Source: Acidovorax radicis
Lineage (GTDB): Bacteria > Pseudomonadota > Gammaproteobacteria > Burkholderiales > Burkholderiaceae_C
Direction of reading: 5' to 3'
Assembly: GCF_020510705.1 (NCBI RefSeq)
Contig: NZ_CP075184.1
Coordinates: 4,154,001 to 4,218,000 of the forward strand
Length of the DNA stretch: 64,000 nucleotides
The notes below the pieces were generated by a model. It was not told the DNA's origin and did not search any database. It worked only from the letters and a program-made list of their open reading frames with translations. Position 1 is the first letter of the stretch. The number at the start of each line of letters is the position of its first letter. Shown piece by piece: positions 50,053 to 59,741 of this stretch. A program made the translations under genes and the position numbers.

Positions 50053-52121
50053 CATCACACAACGACTCAACAGCGCAGCTGGCGCAGGCGCTGCTCCATC
50101 CTGCCAGCATCGCCCTTTACGGTGCCTCGGATGACGCCAGCAAGATGGGCGGGCGGCCCGTGCAGTTCTTGCAGCGCTCAGGCTTTGCCGGTCGCATCTA
50201 CCCCATCAACCCCAAGCGGGCCGAGGTCCAGGGGCTGCGGGCCTGGCCCAGCCTGCAAAGCCTGCCCGAGGTGCCCGACCACGTTTTCGTGCTTACACCT
50301 ACCGAGACCGTGATCGCCGCGGTGCGCGAATGCGCGGGCTTGGGTGTGAAGGTGGTCACCATCCTGGCCAGCGGCTTTTCTGAATCGGGCAGTGAGGGCG
50401 TGCAGCGCGAGGAAGCGTTGCGCCAGATTGCCCGCGAGACGGGCATCCGCATCCTGGGCCCGAGCAGCCTGGGCGTGGTCAACCCGCGCACGGGCCTGGT
50501 GCTCACGGCCAACGCCGCGTTTGCCGAGTCCGATATTCCGCCGGGCAAGGTGTTCGTCGCCTCGCACAGCGGTAGCATGATTGGCGCGCTGGTCTCGCGC
50601 GGCAAGGCGCGCGGCGTGGGGTTTGCGGGGCTGGTGTCGGTGGGCAGCGAGGTGGACCTGAACGTGGGCGAAATCTGCGCCGCTACGCTGGACGACCCGG
50701 CCATCGAGGGCTACCTGCTGTTTCTGGAGAGCCTGCGCCACGGCCCCGAATTGCGCGCGTTTGCGCGGGCAGCGCACCGAGCTGGCAAGCCGGTGATTGC
50801 CTACAAGCTCGGGCGCAGCGCCGCTGCCGCCGAGATGGCCACCACCCACACCGGCGCCATTGCAGGCGAAGACGACATCGCCGACGCCTTTTTCAAGGAC
50901 CTGGGCATTGCCCGTGTGGGCGTGCTGGACGCCCTGCTCGAAACCTTTCCGCTTGCCAAGCGCATTCCACTGGAGAGCGCCCCCAAGCGTGTGGGCGTGG
51001 TTACCACCACCGGCGGCGGTGCGGCCATGGCGGTGGACCAGCTGGGCATCCGGGGCGTGGTGGTGGAGCCGCCCTCGGCTGCAACGCTCCAGCGCCTGGC
51101 GCAGGCGGGCCTGCCCTGCACGCCGGGCCGTGTGCTCGACATGACGCTGGCGGGCACCAAGTACGAAACCATGAAGGGCACGCTGGACATTTTGCTCACC
51201 GCGCCCGAATTTGATCTGGTGCTGGCCGTGGTGGGTTCGTCGGCGCGCTTTCAGCCGCAGCTGGCCGTCAAGCCCATCGTCGAATGCGCAGGGCAACCCA
51301 AGCCGCTGGCCGCCATGTTGGTGCCCGACGCGCCCGAGGCATTGGCCGCGCTCACCGCAGCGGGCGTACCGTGCTTTCGCTCTCCCGAGGCCTGTGGCGA
51401 CGCCATCGCCGCCGTGCTGGCGCGTCGCCAGCCGGGCCAGGAGCCGCTGCTGCCCGCCCCCGGCCCGGCGCGCGCACTGAGCGAGGCCGACGCATACGGC
51501 ATCCTCGACGCTGTGGGCGTGCCCCACGCGCCCGCCGTGCTGCGCCGCTTTGGCAGCGAGGCCGCACCGCTGCCCTTTGCCTACCCCGTGGTGGCCAAGG
51601 TCTGCTCGGCAGATATTCCGCACAAAACCGAGGTCGGTGGCGTGCTGCTGAACATCGGAAGCGATGCGGAGCTGGCCGCCGCCATGGCCACGTTGCGGCG
51701 CAACCTGGACGAGAAAGCACCCCAGGCTGCCTGCGACGAAGTGCTGGTGCAGCCCATGCAAAAAGGCCTGGGCGAAGTGCTGGTGGGCTACCGCGTGGAC
51801 GCAGATGCGGGCCCCATCATCATGCTGGCCGCAGGTGGCATTTGGGCCGAGGTGGCAAAAGACCGCAGCATTCGCCTGGCGCCAGTGACAGTGGAGACTG
51901 CGCGCGGGATGATCTCAGAGGTCAATGCCCTCAAGCCGCTGACGGGCCTGCGCGGCAAGGCGCGGGGCGATCTGGAGGCCTTGGCGCACACCGTGAGCGC
52001 GCTCTCGCAGCTGGCCTTGAAGCCGGAACTGCGCGTTTCCGAAGCCGAGGTGAATCCGCTGCTGATCTTGCCCGAAGGGCAGGGCGTGACTGCTGTCGAT
52101 GCCCTGATCTTCCAGACATGA
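50049..52121 (+). CDS. NDP-forming acyl-CoA synthetase (acetate-CoA ligase family)
   Basis: 690 residues, starting in the stop codon of the receptor gene (ATGA). The CoA-binding domain is first (SIALYGASDDASKMGGRPVQ, GRIYPINPKRAEVQG), then the ligase domains (SHSGSMIGALVSRGKARGVG, the phospho-His-type TTHTGAIAGEDDIADAFFKD), and a C-terminal ATP-grasp (PYPVVAKVCSADIPHKTEV pattern, VLVQPMQKGLGEVLVGYRVD, IMLAAGGIWAEVAKDRSIR). Single-chain enzymes of this layout activate carboxylic acids with ATP and CoA, releasing ADP. It is the logical entry enzyme of the beta-oxidation operon. Confidence 0.88.
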   Translation: MTSHNDSTAQLAQALLHPASIALYGASDDASKMGGRPVQFLQRSGFAGRIYPINPKRAEVQGLRAWPSLQSLPEVPDHVFVLTPTETVIAAVRECAGLGVKVVTILASGFSESGSEGVQREEALRQIARETGIRILGPSSLGVVNPRTGLVLTANAAFAESDIPPGKVFVASHSGSMIGALVSRGKARGVGFAGLVSVGSEVDLNVGEICAATLDDPAIEGYLLFLESLRHGPELRAFARAAHRAGKPVIAYKLGRSAAAAEMATTHTGAIAGEDDIADAFFKDLGIARVGVLDALLETFPLAKRIPLESAPKRVGVVTTTGGGAAMAVDQLGIRGVVVEPPSAATLQRLAQAGLPCTPGRVLDMTLAGTKYETMKGTLDILLTAPEFDLVLAVVGSSARFQPQLAVKPIVECAGQPKPLAAMLVPDAPEALAALTAAGVPCFRSPEACGDAIAAVLARRQPGQEPLLPAPGPARALSEADAYGILDAVGVPHAPAVLRRFGSEAAPLPFAYPVVAKVCSADIPHKTEVGGVLLNIGSDAELAAAMATLRRNLDEKAPQAACDEVLVQPMQKGLGEVLVGYRVDADAGPIIMLAAGGIWAEVAKDRSIRLAPVTVETARGMISEVNALKPLTGLRGKARGDLEALAHTVSALSQLALKPELRVSEAEVNPLLILPEGQGVTAVDALIFQT

Positions 52122-52999
52122 CCCCGTGCCTACCTGACCCGAGAGATCTGGCGGCGGCCCGACGCTCCCTGCGGCAACTGGCGGCCCAGGGGAGCCGCCA
52201 CGAAACGCGGCACGATGATGCACGCCTGTGCTGGCGGCATTGGGGACGCGGCCCCGACCTGGTGCTTCTCCATGGCGGCCACGGCTCATGGATGCACTGG
52301 GCGCGGAACATCGAGACGCTGGCCACACGGTTCAGCGTGTGGGTGCCCGACATGCCCGGCTTCGGTGATTCCGACGTGTTACCGGGGCATCCGCACGATG
52401 CCGATCGCCAGGAGCGCCTGGTCAAGGCGCTTGATGAAGGACTTCTGCATCTGCTGGGCGATGCGGCTTTCTGCTTGGCGGGCTTCTCGTTCGGTGGATT
52501 GACTGCGGCGCAGCTCGCCAGCGTCAGCACCCGGGTACGCCGTCTTGCGCTGCTGGGCACGGCCGGACATGGCGGCGCGCGGCGCCCGCTCTGGGAGCTG
52601 CGCGACTGGCGCCGGGTTGAGGGGCGGGCACGGTGGGAGGTCCATGCCCACAACCTGCGCGCGCTGATGTTGCACCAGGCATCGCACGTGGATGCCAAGG
52701 CGCTGGTGGTGCATGCATGCGCCTCCCACGCCACCCGCTATCGCAGCAAGGCATTTTCGCGCGCGGCAAACCTGCTCGACGCGCTCTCCCGATACCGGGG
52801 CGAGTTGCTGCTGATCTGGGGAGAGCACGACGTGACGGCTGTGCCGGACGACATGGGGCCCATCGTGCGCGCAAGCAACCCGGCGTGGGAGCTGCGCATC
52901 GTGCCGGATGCAGGCCATTGGGTGCAGTACGAGCAGAGCGGCCCCATCAACACGATCTTGACGGACTGGTTCCAGTCATCAACCTCATTCATGCCATGA
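52118..52999 (+). CDS. Alpha/beta hydrolase (second)
   Basis: 293 residues, ATGA overlap with the ligase stop. LVLLHGGHGSWMHWARNIET is the oxyanion HGGxGSxxHW block common to MhpC-like C-C hydrolases, VWVPDMPGFGDSDVLPGHPH follows, FCLAGFSFGGLTAAQLASVS has the nucleophile Ser in GFSFGG, and LLIWGEHDVTAVPDD and VPDAGHWVQYEQSGPINTIL the acid and His. Like the hydrolase at 43995 it would cut an ester or carbon-carbon bond. A thioesterase or ring-opening role cannot be separated from sequence. Confidence 0.85.
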   Translation: MTPCLPDPRDLAAARRSLRQLAAQGSRHETRHDDARLCWRHWGRGPDLVLLHGGHGSWMHWARNIETLATRFSVWVPDMPGFGDSDVLPGHPHDADRQERLVKALDEGLLHLLGDAAFCLAGFSFGGLTAAQLASVSTRVRRLALLGTAGHGGARRPLWELRDWRRVEGRARWEVHAHNLRALMLHQASHVDAKALVVHACASHATRYRSKAFSRAANLLDALSRYRGELLLIWGEHDVTAVPDDMGPIVRASNPAWELRIVPDAGHWVQYEQSGPINTILTDWFQSSTSFMP

Positions 53000-55050
53000 A
53001 CACTTCTCCCATCCCAGCCGTCCGCTGCCATGCGCAGAACGACGTGCTCGTCATCGAGATTCACAACCCGCCCATCAACGCTGGGGCGCTCGAAGTGCGC
53101 CGGGGCTTGCTGCAAGCGGTCGAGTCGCTGGAGTGCACTCCCGAGTGGCAGGCCGCCGTGATCATTGGCGCGGGCGCCACCTTCATGGCAGGCTCCGACC
53201 TGAAGGAATTCGGCAAGCCGCTGGAAGACCCGCAATTGCCTGCCGTGATCGCGGCGATAGAGGCATGCAGCAAGCCCATCGTCGCAGCCATCCACGGTGC
53301 GGCGCTGGGGGGCGGATTCGAGCTGGCCCTCGGCTGCGATGCCCGCGTGGCGGACGAGAAAGCCGTCGTCGGCCTTCCTGAAGTCACGCTCGGCATGATT
53401 CCTGGGGCGGGCGGTACGCAGCGACTCACACGCCGGGTGGGCATCGCGCGTGCCATTGGCCTTATCTGCGCGGGCACCCGCGTGCCTACCCTTGAGGCGA
53501 GCCGGCTGGGTCTGATCGACCACATCGCGCAAGGCGATCTGCGCACATCCGCCGTGCAGTTCGCCCGCCAACTCCAGGGCCGCAAGTGCCGCGTGGCCGA
53601 AGAAACCGTGCCGCAGGAATCGCCACAGCAGATTCAAAAGGCGCAAGAGGCCGCCCTGCGGGCGGGCCGGCAGCGCCCGCCCGTGGTCGCAGCCATCGAA
53701 GCCATCAAGGCCGCGGCAACGCAGCCCATTGCGCAGGCGTTGCAAGCCGAGCGCGAGGTCTTCAACCGACTGCGCTTGGGCGCCGAGGCGCACGCGCTGC
53801 GGCACCTTTTTTTTGCCGAACGGCAGGCGATGAAGCCGTCCGTGGACGACGCGCCGAGGCCGTTCAGCCGCATTGCCGTGATTGGTGCCGGCACCATGGG
53901 ATCGGGCATCGCGATCGCGTCGCTGGATGCCGGACTGCCGGTACTCCTTATGGAGCAGGACGACGCGGCTCTGGAGCGCGGCTTGCAGCGGGTACGCGAC
54001 CACTACGCCCAACGCGTGTCCCAAGGGAAAATATCCGTGGAGGCAGCAACAGAACGCGAGGCCCGGCTGTCTGGCGCCACCGACTGGCAGCGCCTGGGTG
54101 ATGCGGATGTGGTCATCGAGGCAGTGTTCGAGGAACTCGCGGTCAAGCAGGCCGTCTTCCGCCAGATCGACCTGCACGCCAAGGCCGGTGCCGTGCTGGC
54201 GACCAATACGTCCTACCTCGACATCGACGCCATTGCGTCGGTAACGCGCAGGCCCGGCGACGTGATTGGCCTGCACTTCTTCAGCCCGGCCAACGTGATG
54301 AAGCTGCTCGAAGTGGTGCGCGGTCGCGAGACCTCCCCCGACGTTCTCGCCACGGGCATGGCCCTGGGCAAGCAGCTGCATAAGATGGCGGTGCCCTGCG
54401 GCAATGCCTTCGGCTTCATTGGCAACCGCATCTACGATGCGTACCGCCGCCAGTGCGAATATATGCTGGAGGACGGCGCCTGGCCCGAGGACGTGGATCG
54501 CGCGCTGCAGGATTTCGGCTTCGCCATGGGCCCGTTCGCCGTTGCTGACATGTCGGGCCTGGACATCGCCTGGCGCATGCGCCGCGCACGCGCGGCCACA
54601 CGCGATCCACGCGAGCGCTACGTGGACGTGCTCGACCATCTGTGCGAGCGAGGACGCATGGGGCGCAAAACGGGCGCGGGCTACTACTGCTATACGGACG
54701 GCAAGGCCTCGACGGCCAGCGATGAAGCCGTGCGCGGCCTCATTGTCGATGCTTCTGTGCGACGCGGCGTCGCCCGACGCCCCGTTTTGCCGGAAGAAAT
54801 CACACGCCGCGTCATGCTGACCATGGTCAACGAGGCCGCGTGGTTGCTCGCGGAGGGAGTAGCGCTGCGCGCCACCGACATCGACGTGGTGCTAGTGCAT
54901 GGCTACGGCTTTCCGCGCTGGGAAGGTGGCCCCGTTCACTGGGCCCGCCAACAGCCGCGCAGCGCGTTGCAGTGCGACATGGAATTCCTGGTTCAGGCCA
55001 GCGGCCACGGCGCGCGCCTGGGTAACATTTCTTTGCTACTTGACGTTTGA
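52996..55050 (+). CDS. Bifunctional enoyl-CoA hydratase / 3-hydroxyacyl-CoA dehydrogenase
   Basis: 684 residues, ATGA overlap. The crotonase domain (1-190) has AAIHGAALGGGFELALGCDA and VGLPEVTLGMIPGAGGTQRL with both catalytic Glu positions present. The dehydrogenase part starts at RIAVIGAGTMGSGIAIASLD, with ATNTSYLDIDAIASVTRRPG, IGLHFFSPANVMKLLEVVRG (catalytic His) and GNAFGFIGNRIYDAYRRQCE, followed by the C-terminal dimer domain (GRKTGAGYYCY, YGFPRWEGGPVHWARQQ). It resembles FadJ/peroxisomal-type enzymes and would do steps two and three of beta-oxidation. Confidence 0.92.
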   Translation: MNTSPIPAVRCHAQNDVLVIEIHNPPINAGALEVRRGLLQAVESLECTPEWQAAVIIGAGATFMAGSDLKEFGKPLEDPQLPAVIAAIEACSKPIVAAIHGAALGGGFELALGCDARVADEKAVVGLPEVTLGMIPGAGGTQRLTRRVGIARAIGLICAGTRVPTLEASRLGLIDHIAQGDLRTSAVQFARQLQGRKCRVAEETVPQESPQQIQKAQEAALRAGRQRPPVVAAIEAIKAAATQPIAQALQAEREVFNRLRLGAEAHALRHLFFAERQAMKPSVDDAPRPFSRIAVIGAGTMGSGIAIASLDAGLPVLLMEQDDAALERGLQRVRDHYAQRVSQGKISVEAATEREARLSGATDWQRLGDADVVIEAVFEELAVKQAVFRQIDLHAKAGAVLATNTSYLDIDAIASVTRRPGDVIGLHFFSPANVMKLLEVVRGRETSPDVLATGMALGKQLHKMAVPCGNAFGFIGNRIYDAYRRQCEYMLEDGAWPEDVDRALQDFGFAMGPFAVADMSGLDIAWRMRRARAATRDPRERYVDVLDHLCERGRMGRKTGAGYYCYTDGKASTASDEAVRGLIVDASVRRGVARRPVLPEEITRRVMLTMVNEAAWLLAEGVALRATDIDVVLVHGYGFPRWEGGPVHWARQQPRSALQCDMEFLVQASGHGARLGNISLLLDV

Positions 55051-55056
55051 TTCCCC

Positions 55057-56259
55057 ATGACACAAGCCTTTATCTGTGACGCCATCCGCACCCCCTTCGG
55101 TCGCTATGCCGGCGCGCTCTCCAGCTTGCGAGCCGACGACCTGGGCGCTCTGCCCATCAAGGCGCTGATGCAGCGCAACCCCAGCGTGGACTGGGCGGCG
55201 GTGAGCGACGTACTGTATGGCTGCGCCAACCAAGCCGGCGAGGACAACCGCAATGTGGCGCGCATGTCAGCCCTGCTGGCCGGCCTCCCCATCGAGGTGC
55301 CAGGCGCCACCATCAACCGCCTGTGCGGCTCGGGTCTGGACGCTGTAGGGAGTGCTGCGCGTGCCATCAAGTCTGGCGAGGCCCGCCTGATGATCGCCGG
55401 TGGGGTGGAATCCATGAGTCGCGCCCCGTTTGTAATGCCCAAGGCCGAATCCGCCTTCAGCCGCAGCAACTCCGTGTATGACACCACTATTGGTTGGCGC
55501 TTTGTGAACAGGCTGATGAAGGCCCAGTACGGCGTGGATTCCATGCCCGAAACTGCCGAGAACGTGGCCGACGACTTCAAGATCGAGCGTGAGGCCCAGG
55601 ACCGAATGGCCCTGGCCAGCCAGCAGAAGGCCACCGCCGCCATCGTCGCGGGCTACCTAGCGCGCGAGATCGTACCCGTCTCCATCGTCCAGAAGAAAGG
55701 TGACGCCATCGTAGTCAGCCAGGACGAACACCCCCGCGCCACCACGCTGGAGGCGCTGGCCAAGCTCCAGGGCGTAGTCCGCGAAGGTGGCTCCGTGACC
55801 GCGGGCAACGCCTCCGGCGTGAACGACGGTGCCTGCGCGCTCCTGCTCGCCAATGAGGCGGCGGCTAGGCAATACGGCCTCACGCCGCGCGCCCGCGTGG
55901 TCGGCATGGCCACGGCCGGCGTGGCGCCGCGCATCATGGGCTTCGGCCCGGCGCCCGCTGTGCGTAAGGTGCTGGCCCAGACGGGTCTGACGTTGACCGA
56001 CATGGACGTGATCGAGCTCAACGAAGCCTTTGCCGCCCAAGGCCTGGCCGTGCTGCGCGACCTGGGGCTGGCCGACGACGACCAGCGCGTGAACCAGTGG
56101 GGCGGAGCCATCGCCCTGGGGCACCCGCTGGGCGCCAGCGGTGCACGCCTCGCGACCACGGCCGTGAACCAACTGCACACGCTGGGCGGGCGCTATGCGC
56201 TCTGCACCATGTGCATCGGGGTGGGTCAAGGCATTGCCGTGGTGCTGGAAAAAATCTAA
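55057..56259 (+). CDS. Acetyl-CoA C-acyltransferase (3-oxoadipyl-CoA thiolase-like)
   Basis: 400 residues. The acylated cysteine is in [40 protein letters not shown] is the loop domain start, [20 protein letters not shown] gives the catalytic His and [18 protein letters not shown] the second Cys. The [24 protein letters not shown] stretch ([20 protein letters not shown]) is seen in PcaF-like thiolases. It should split the final 3-oxoacyl-CoA to acetyl-CoA plus a shortened acyl-CoA. There are 6 bases between it and the preceding gene. Confidence 0.92.
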   Translation: MTQAFICDAIRTPFGRYAGALSSLRADDLGALPIKALMQRNPSVDWAAVSDVLYGCANQAGEDNRNVARMSALLAGLPIEVPGATINRLCGSGLDAVGSAARAIKSGEARLMIAGGVESMSRAPFVMPKAESAFSRSNSVYDTTIGWRFVNRLMKAQYGVDSMPETAENVADDFKIEREAQDRMALASQQKATAAIVAGYLAREIVPVSIVQKKGDAIVVSQDEHPRATTLEALAKLQGVVREGGSVTAGNASGVNDGACALLLANEAAARQYGLTPRARVVGMATAGVAPRIMGFGPAPAVRKVLAQTGLTLTDMDVIELNEAFAAQGLAVLRDLGLADDDQRVNQWGGAIALGHPLGASGARLATTAVNQLHTLGGRYALCTMCIGVGQGIAVVLEKI

Positions 56260-56273
56260 AGGAGCTGAACCCC

Positions 56274-57023
56274 ATGAAAATCATCGTCCCTGTCAAGCGC
56301 GTGGTGGACTACAACGTGAAGGTCCGCGTGAAGTCGGACAACACGGGTGTGGACATCGCCAACGTGAAGATGAGCATGAACCCTTTTGACGAAATCGCCG
56401 TCGAAGAGGCCGTGCGCCTGAAGGAAAAGGGCCTGGTGACCGAAGTCATCGCTGTGTCCTGTGGTGTCACGCAGTGCCAGGAAACCCTGCGCACAGCCAT
56501 GGCCATTGGTGCCGACCGCGCCATCCTGGTCGAAACCGATGTCGAGTTGCAGCCCTTGGCTGTGGCCAAGATCCTCAAAGCCCTGATCGACAAAGAGCAG
56601 CCTTCGCTGGTCATCCTGGGCAAGCAGGCCATCGACGACGACGCCAATCAGACCGGCCAGATGCTGGCGGCCCTGGCCGACCTGCCCCAGGCCACGTTCG
56701 CCAACAAGGTCGAGCTGCTGGCTGACAAGGTCAACGTCACCCGTGAAGTGGATGGCGGCTTGGAAACCCTGGCCCTCACGCTGCCCGCCGTCATCACCAC
56801 CGACCTGCGCCTGAACGAGCCCCGCTACGTCACCTTGCCCAACATCATGAAGGCCAAGAAAAAGCAGCTGGACATCGTCAAGCCTGAAGACCTCGGCGTG
56901 GACGTCACTCCGCGCCTCAAAACCCTCAAGGTGACCGAGCCCGCCAAGCGCGGCGCAGGCATCAAGGTGGCTGACGTCGCCGCTCTGGTCGACAAACTCA
57001 AGAACGAAGCGAAGGTGATCTAG
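56274..57023 (+). CDS. etfB: Electron transfer flavoprotein beta subunit
   Basis: 249 residues with an AAAGGAG ribosome site at 56258-56264. [58 protein letters not shown] and [20 protein letters not shown] followed by IMKAKKK are hallmark EtfB blocks, including the AMP-binding region and the recognition loop. With EtfA it accepts electrons from the acyl-CoA dehydrogenase and passes them to ETF-quinone oxidoreductase. It may be the housekeeping copy recruited beside the operon, or dedicated to it. Confidence 0.95.
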   Translation: MKIIVPVKRVVDYNVKVRVKSDNTGVDIANVKMSMNPFDEIAVEEAVRLKEKGLVTEVIAVSCGVTQCQETLRTAMAIGADRAILVETDVELQPLAVAKILKALIDKEQPSLVILGKQAIDDDANQTGQMLAALADLPQATFANKVELLADKVNVTREVDGGLETLALTLPAVITTDLRLNEPRYVTLPNIMKAKKKQLDIVKPEDLGVDVTPRLKTLKVTEPAKRGAGIKVADVAALVDKLKNEAKVI

Positions 57024-57956
57024 ATGTCGGTACTCGTTATTGCTGAACACGACAACGCGTCCATCAAGGGCGCAACGCTCAACACCGTCACGGCTGCGGT
57101 CGCTTGCGGTGGCGACGTGCACGTGCTGGTCGCAGGCCACAACGCAGGCGCTGCTGCCGCTGCAGCGGGCCAGATCGCTGGCGTTGCCAAGGTCATCCAC
57201 GCCGACGCCCCCGGCCTCGAACACGGCCTCGCCGAGAACGTGTCGGCCCAGGTGCTGGCCATCGCGTCTGGCTACAGCCACATCCTGTTCCCCGCCACCG
57301 CCAGCGGCAAGAACGTGGGCCCTCGCGTGGCTGCCAAGCTCGACGTGGCCCAGATCAGCGACATCACCAAAGTGGTGAGCGCCGACACCTTCGAGCGCCC
57401 GATCTACGCGGGCAACGCCATTGCCACCGTGCAAAGCGGCGATGCCACCAAGGTCATCACCGTGCGCACCACGGGTTTTGACGCCGCCGCCGCCACCGGT
57501 GGCTCCGCCGCCGTCGAAACCGCTGCGGCCACCGCCGACACAGGCAAGAGCACCTTCATGGGCAGCGAGATCGCCAAAAACGACCGCCCCGAACTCACCG
57601 CCGCCAAGATCATCGTCTCGGGTGGCCGCGCCTTGGGCAGCAAGGAAAAGTTCGACGAAGTGATGACCCCGCTGGCCGACAAGCTGGGCGCCGCCATCGG
57701 TGCCAGCCGTGCGGCCGTGGATGCGGGCTATGCCCCCAACGACCTGCAGGTGGGACAGACCGGCAAGATCGTGGCGCCGCAGCTGTACATCGCCGCCGGT
57801 ATCTCGGGTGCCATCCAGCATCTGGCCGGCATGAAGGACTCCAAGGTGATCGTGGCGATCAACAAGGACCCTGAGGCGCCTATCTTCAGCGTGGCCGATT
57901 ACGGGCTTGTGGCCGATCTGTTCACTGCGGTGCCGGAACTGGTCCAGGCCCTCTGA
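57024..57956 (+). CDS. etfA: Electron transfer flavoprotein alpha subunit
   Basis: 310 residues, starting the base after the etfB stop. The N-terminal part ([20 protein letters not shown]) is ETF_alpha-like; the C-terminal FAD domain has [60 protein letters not shown] and [17 protein letters not shown], all conserved. Length and order are standard. It is followed after 32 bases by an intrinsic terminator, marking the end of the operon. Confidence 0.95.
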   Translation: MSVLVIAEHDNASIKGATLNTVTAAVACGGDVHVLVAGHNAGAAAAAAGQIAGVAKVIHADAPGLEHGLAENVSAQVLAIASGYSHILFPATASGKNVGPRVAAKLDVAQISDITKVVSADTFERPIYAGNAIATVQSGDATKVITVRTTGFDAAAATGGSAAVETAAATADTGKSTFMGSEIAKNDRPELTAAKIIVSGGRALGSKEKFDEVMTPLADKLGAAIGASRAAVDAGYAPNDLQVGQTGKIVAPQLYIAAGISGAIQHLAGMKDSKVIVAINKDPEAPIFSVADYGLVADLFTAVPELVQAL

Positions 57957-57988
57957 CCGAGGCCATTGCATCTGCTGCTTGCAGCCTG

Positions 57989-58015
57989 AAGGCATCGCTC
58001 GCGATGCCTTTTTTG
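57989..58015 (+). terminator. Rho-independent terminator after etfA
   Basis: AAGGCATCGC and GCGATGCCTT form a perfect stem with a very short loop (57989-58010) and run directly into a six-T tract (58009-58014). It closes the beta-oxidation operon. Confidence 0.85.
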
Positions 58016-58096
58016 TTCTGCGCCGGCGCAATGCGATGACCGCTGCGCACCACATACCGTGAGTTCGTCGATCCGATTTCAACGACGGCAATCGCT

Positions 58097-58213
58097 GCAA
58101 AGCCGAAATACGCATTCATCGCGTGCCCTGAAACTGCAGACAGCGTTCTCTGTCTGTCCAAGGTCCTGGCTGTACATCCAAGCGGCTACTACACCTGGAA
58201 GACCAAGCCGATG
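58097..58213 (+). mobile_element. IS3-family OrfB N-terminal remnant
   Basis: The frame reads AKPKYAFIACPETADSVLCL and SKVLAVHPSGYYTWKTKPM, the start of an IS3-type OrfB (usual pattern M-C-x-V-L-x-V-x-x-S-G-Y-Y-x-W). The remainder of the transposase is absent and the sequence joins directly to the unknown gene at 58253. A scrap of about 39 codons. Confidence 0.75.
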
Positions 58214-58252
58214 CGTCCTCGTGTCGGGATGATCAACACCTGCTGGGCTTGC

Positions 58253-58489
58253 TCAACGGTGGGCCGCAAACAGACTTCCTTTGGCCTTGAACGCCAGGCT
58301 ATCGAATTCTGCCAGTCGCTCATAGTCGAGACTGCTGAACTCGCGACCCATAGGCGCAATGCGATCCCAGTCTCGCAGCAGATCCTGCTGCGCCCTATTA
58401 CCCATATCATTCACGGTCGTAGCCCGGTTTTTTTCGTCGCCATACACTCTTCGCAGGATTTGTCTTGAACATTCGCGCTGAGTATTCAC
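58253..58489 (-). CDS. Small unknown protein, paralogue of the gene at 59374
   Basis: 78 residues. WDRIAPMGREFSSLDYERLA and EFDSLAFKA closely match LDIAPVGREFGSPDYERLTA and LDQAAFAAF in the 121-residue protein at 59374. The C-terminus here stops about 45 residues earlier, next to IS3 debris, so this copy is probably truncated. I know no function for the family. Its start lies 25 bases from the divergent start of the 215-residue protein. Confidence 0.5.
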   Translation of the reverse strand: MNTQRECSRQILRRVYGDEKNRATTVNDMGNRAQQDLLRDWDRIAPMGREFSSLDYERLAEFDSLAFKAKGSLFAAHR

Positions 58490-58514
58490 ATCCCTCCTCC
58501 ACGGAAGGATTCAC

Positions 58515-59162
58515 ATGAAGAATCCCCACTATGAGCTTCTGGGTCGGCGCATGCGTGAATATCACCGTACGCACCCGTGGCGCCTGTCAGAGGGCGGCCT
58601 GTACATCCCGCACGCCTACTGGAACATTGCGCCGGAAAGCCTGTCAACCTGGGACGATGTGGGTTTCATCCTCAATGGCCGGCGCGTCATTGTTTGGTGG
58701 CAACACCCTCGGCATGTCTACAGGGAGGCCATCACGTCCATGGCCTGGGAAGAGGCGGGTGACGGTCCGCAGGGCGACTGGCTCCGCGAGGGGGCGACCA
58801 AAAAATACAAGATGGTCGGCAAGTCGGGCAAGCGGAAAAAACTGAGCAGTTACCTCAGTCGTGCGCCTTCTGAGGCGAAAACACAGCACTACGCCAAACT
58901 GCGGCAGGTCGAAGAACGGCTGACCCAGGATGGGATTGACCTGGAAGTTCAACCCTCATGGAAATGGGTGCGCCTCAATTGGGCGATGGGCGTGAGCCTT
59001 GTGGCGCCGATGGAAGTACGAAATGAACAGGAGCTTGCAGAAGTGGCGCGCCTAGCCAGTGGCCTCATCTTGCGCAAGACCACATTGACCCAAGAATTCC
59101 CGGGCTTTGTGTACGACCGAGCGAGTTGGCACCGCGACCTTGCCGTAGCGGCGGTCCAATAA
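58515..59162 (+). CDS. Unknown protein, 215 residues
   Basis: No family recognised. There is a good ribosome site (GGAAGG) before the ATG at 58515, and no signal peptide or membrane segment. The protein is rich in Trp, Arg and Lys (TWDDVGFILNGRRVIVWWQH, GKSGKRKKLSSYLSRAPSEA, HYAKLRQVEERLTQDGIDLE), suggesting a nucleic-acid or small-molecule-binding cytosolic protein. The DNA around its stop codon resembles, in inverted orientation, a stretch at 63470-63545. The 211 bases after it hold no other gene. Confidence 0.6.
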   Translation: MKNPHYELLGRRMREYHRTHPWRLSEGGLYIPHAYWNIAPESLSTWDDVGFILNGRRVIVWWQHPRHVYREAITSMAWEEAGDGPQGDWLREGATKKYKMVGKSGKRKKLSSYLSRAPSEAKTQHYAKLRQVEERLTQDGIDLEVQPSWKWVRLNWAMGVSLVAPMEVRNEQELAEVARLASGLILRKTTLTQEFPGFVYDRASWHRDLAVAAVQ

Positions 59163-59373
59163 CCGAACGCACCCGGCAGCGATTCTGATGGGGCATTTTT
59201 AGTGCCGAAGCCTGTTTGACCAGAGTTGTGCTTCACTGTCGAACTGCGGAGAGCAGTGCCACCGCCTGTAGACAATCCTCACAGCCGGAGGGGACGCGAC
59301 GCCCAGCATATGCGTCCGGCCATCCCATATTGACGAGCGGCGCAGTTACTTTGTGAATGCCATTTAGGCTTTA

Positions 59374-59739
59374 CTAAAGTCCCGTTGGCGTGTCTCGTTC
59401 CTGGACAGGCAAATTCTCAATTTCGCGCATGAAGTCGTCACTGACACGAGCACCAGCCACCATCAGGATTGACATGACTTTGCTAAGTCCATCGGGGCTT
59501 CGCGCCGCGTCCTCTGGACAAGCTCCATCAAGCTGAGAGTTTGGTGCGGCCAGCCACTTTCGCACCTGCTCCCACGATTGGAAAGCTGCGAAGGCGGCTT
59601 GATCCAGCGCCGTCAGTCGCTCATAGTCCGGGCTTCCGAATTCGCGGCCGACAGGCGCGATATCAAGCCAAGCTCGGTCTTCACTCGAAGCCTGGTGCGT
59701 TGGGCTCAACCGATGTTTCTGCGCTGTTTTCTTCGGCAT
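59374..59739 (-). CDS. Unknown protein, 121 residues (full-length paralogue)
   Basis: Central block AWLDIAPVGREFGSPDYERL and TALDQAAFAAFQSWEQVRKW is shared with the protein at 58253; the tail (GLSKVMSILMVAGARVSDDF, MREIENLPVQERDTPTGL) is unique. It lacks signal, membrane or metal motifs. The duplication within 1 kb, with the intervening gene divergent, suggests local gene amplification as seen for immunity-type or surface-exclusion genes, but nothing in the sequence proves such a role. Confidence 0.55.
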   Translation of the reverse strand: MPKKTAQKHRLSPTHQASSEDRAWLDIAPVGREFGSPDYERLTALDQAAFAAFQSWEQVRKWLAAPNSQLDGACPEDAARSPDGLSKVMSILMVAGARVSDDFMREIENLPVQERDTPTGL

Positions 59740-59741
59740 AC

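Noticed and set aside
50178..51761. 527-codon antisense frame inside the acyl-CoA synthetase gene
   Set aside because: Long antisense frames are expected at this GC content. The plus-strand protein has all family motifs and the antisense product has none.
52738..54639. 633-codon antisense frame opposite the hydratase/dehydrogenase gene
   Set aside because: The composition (His, Arg, Gly rich) and lack of motifs mark it as a shadow of the FadJ-like gene.
57922..58161. 79-codon minus-strand frame after etfA
   Set aside because: It runs through the intrinsic terminator and the IS3 OrfB scrap, whose plus-strand reading matches known transposase sequence.
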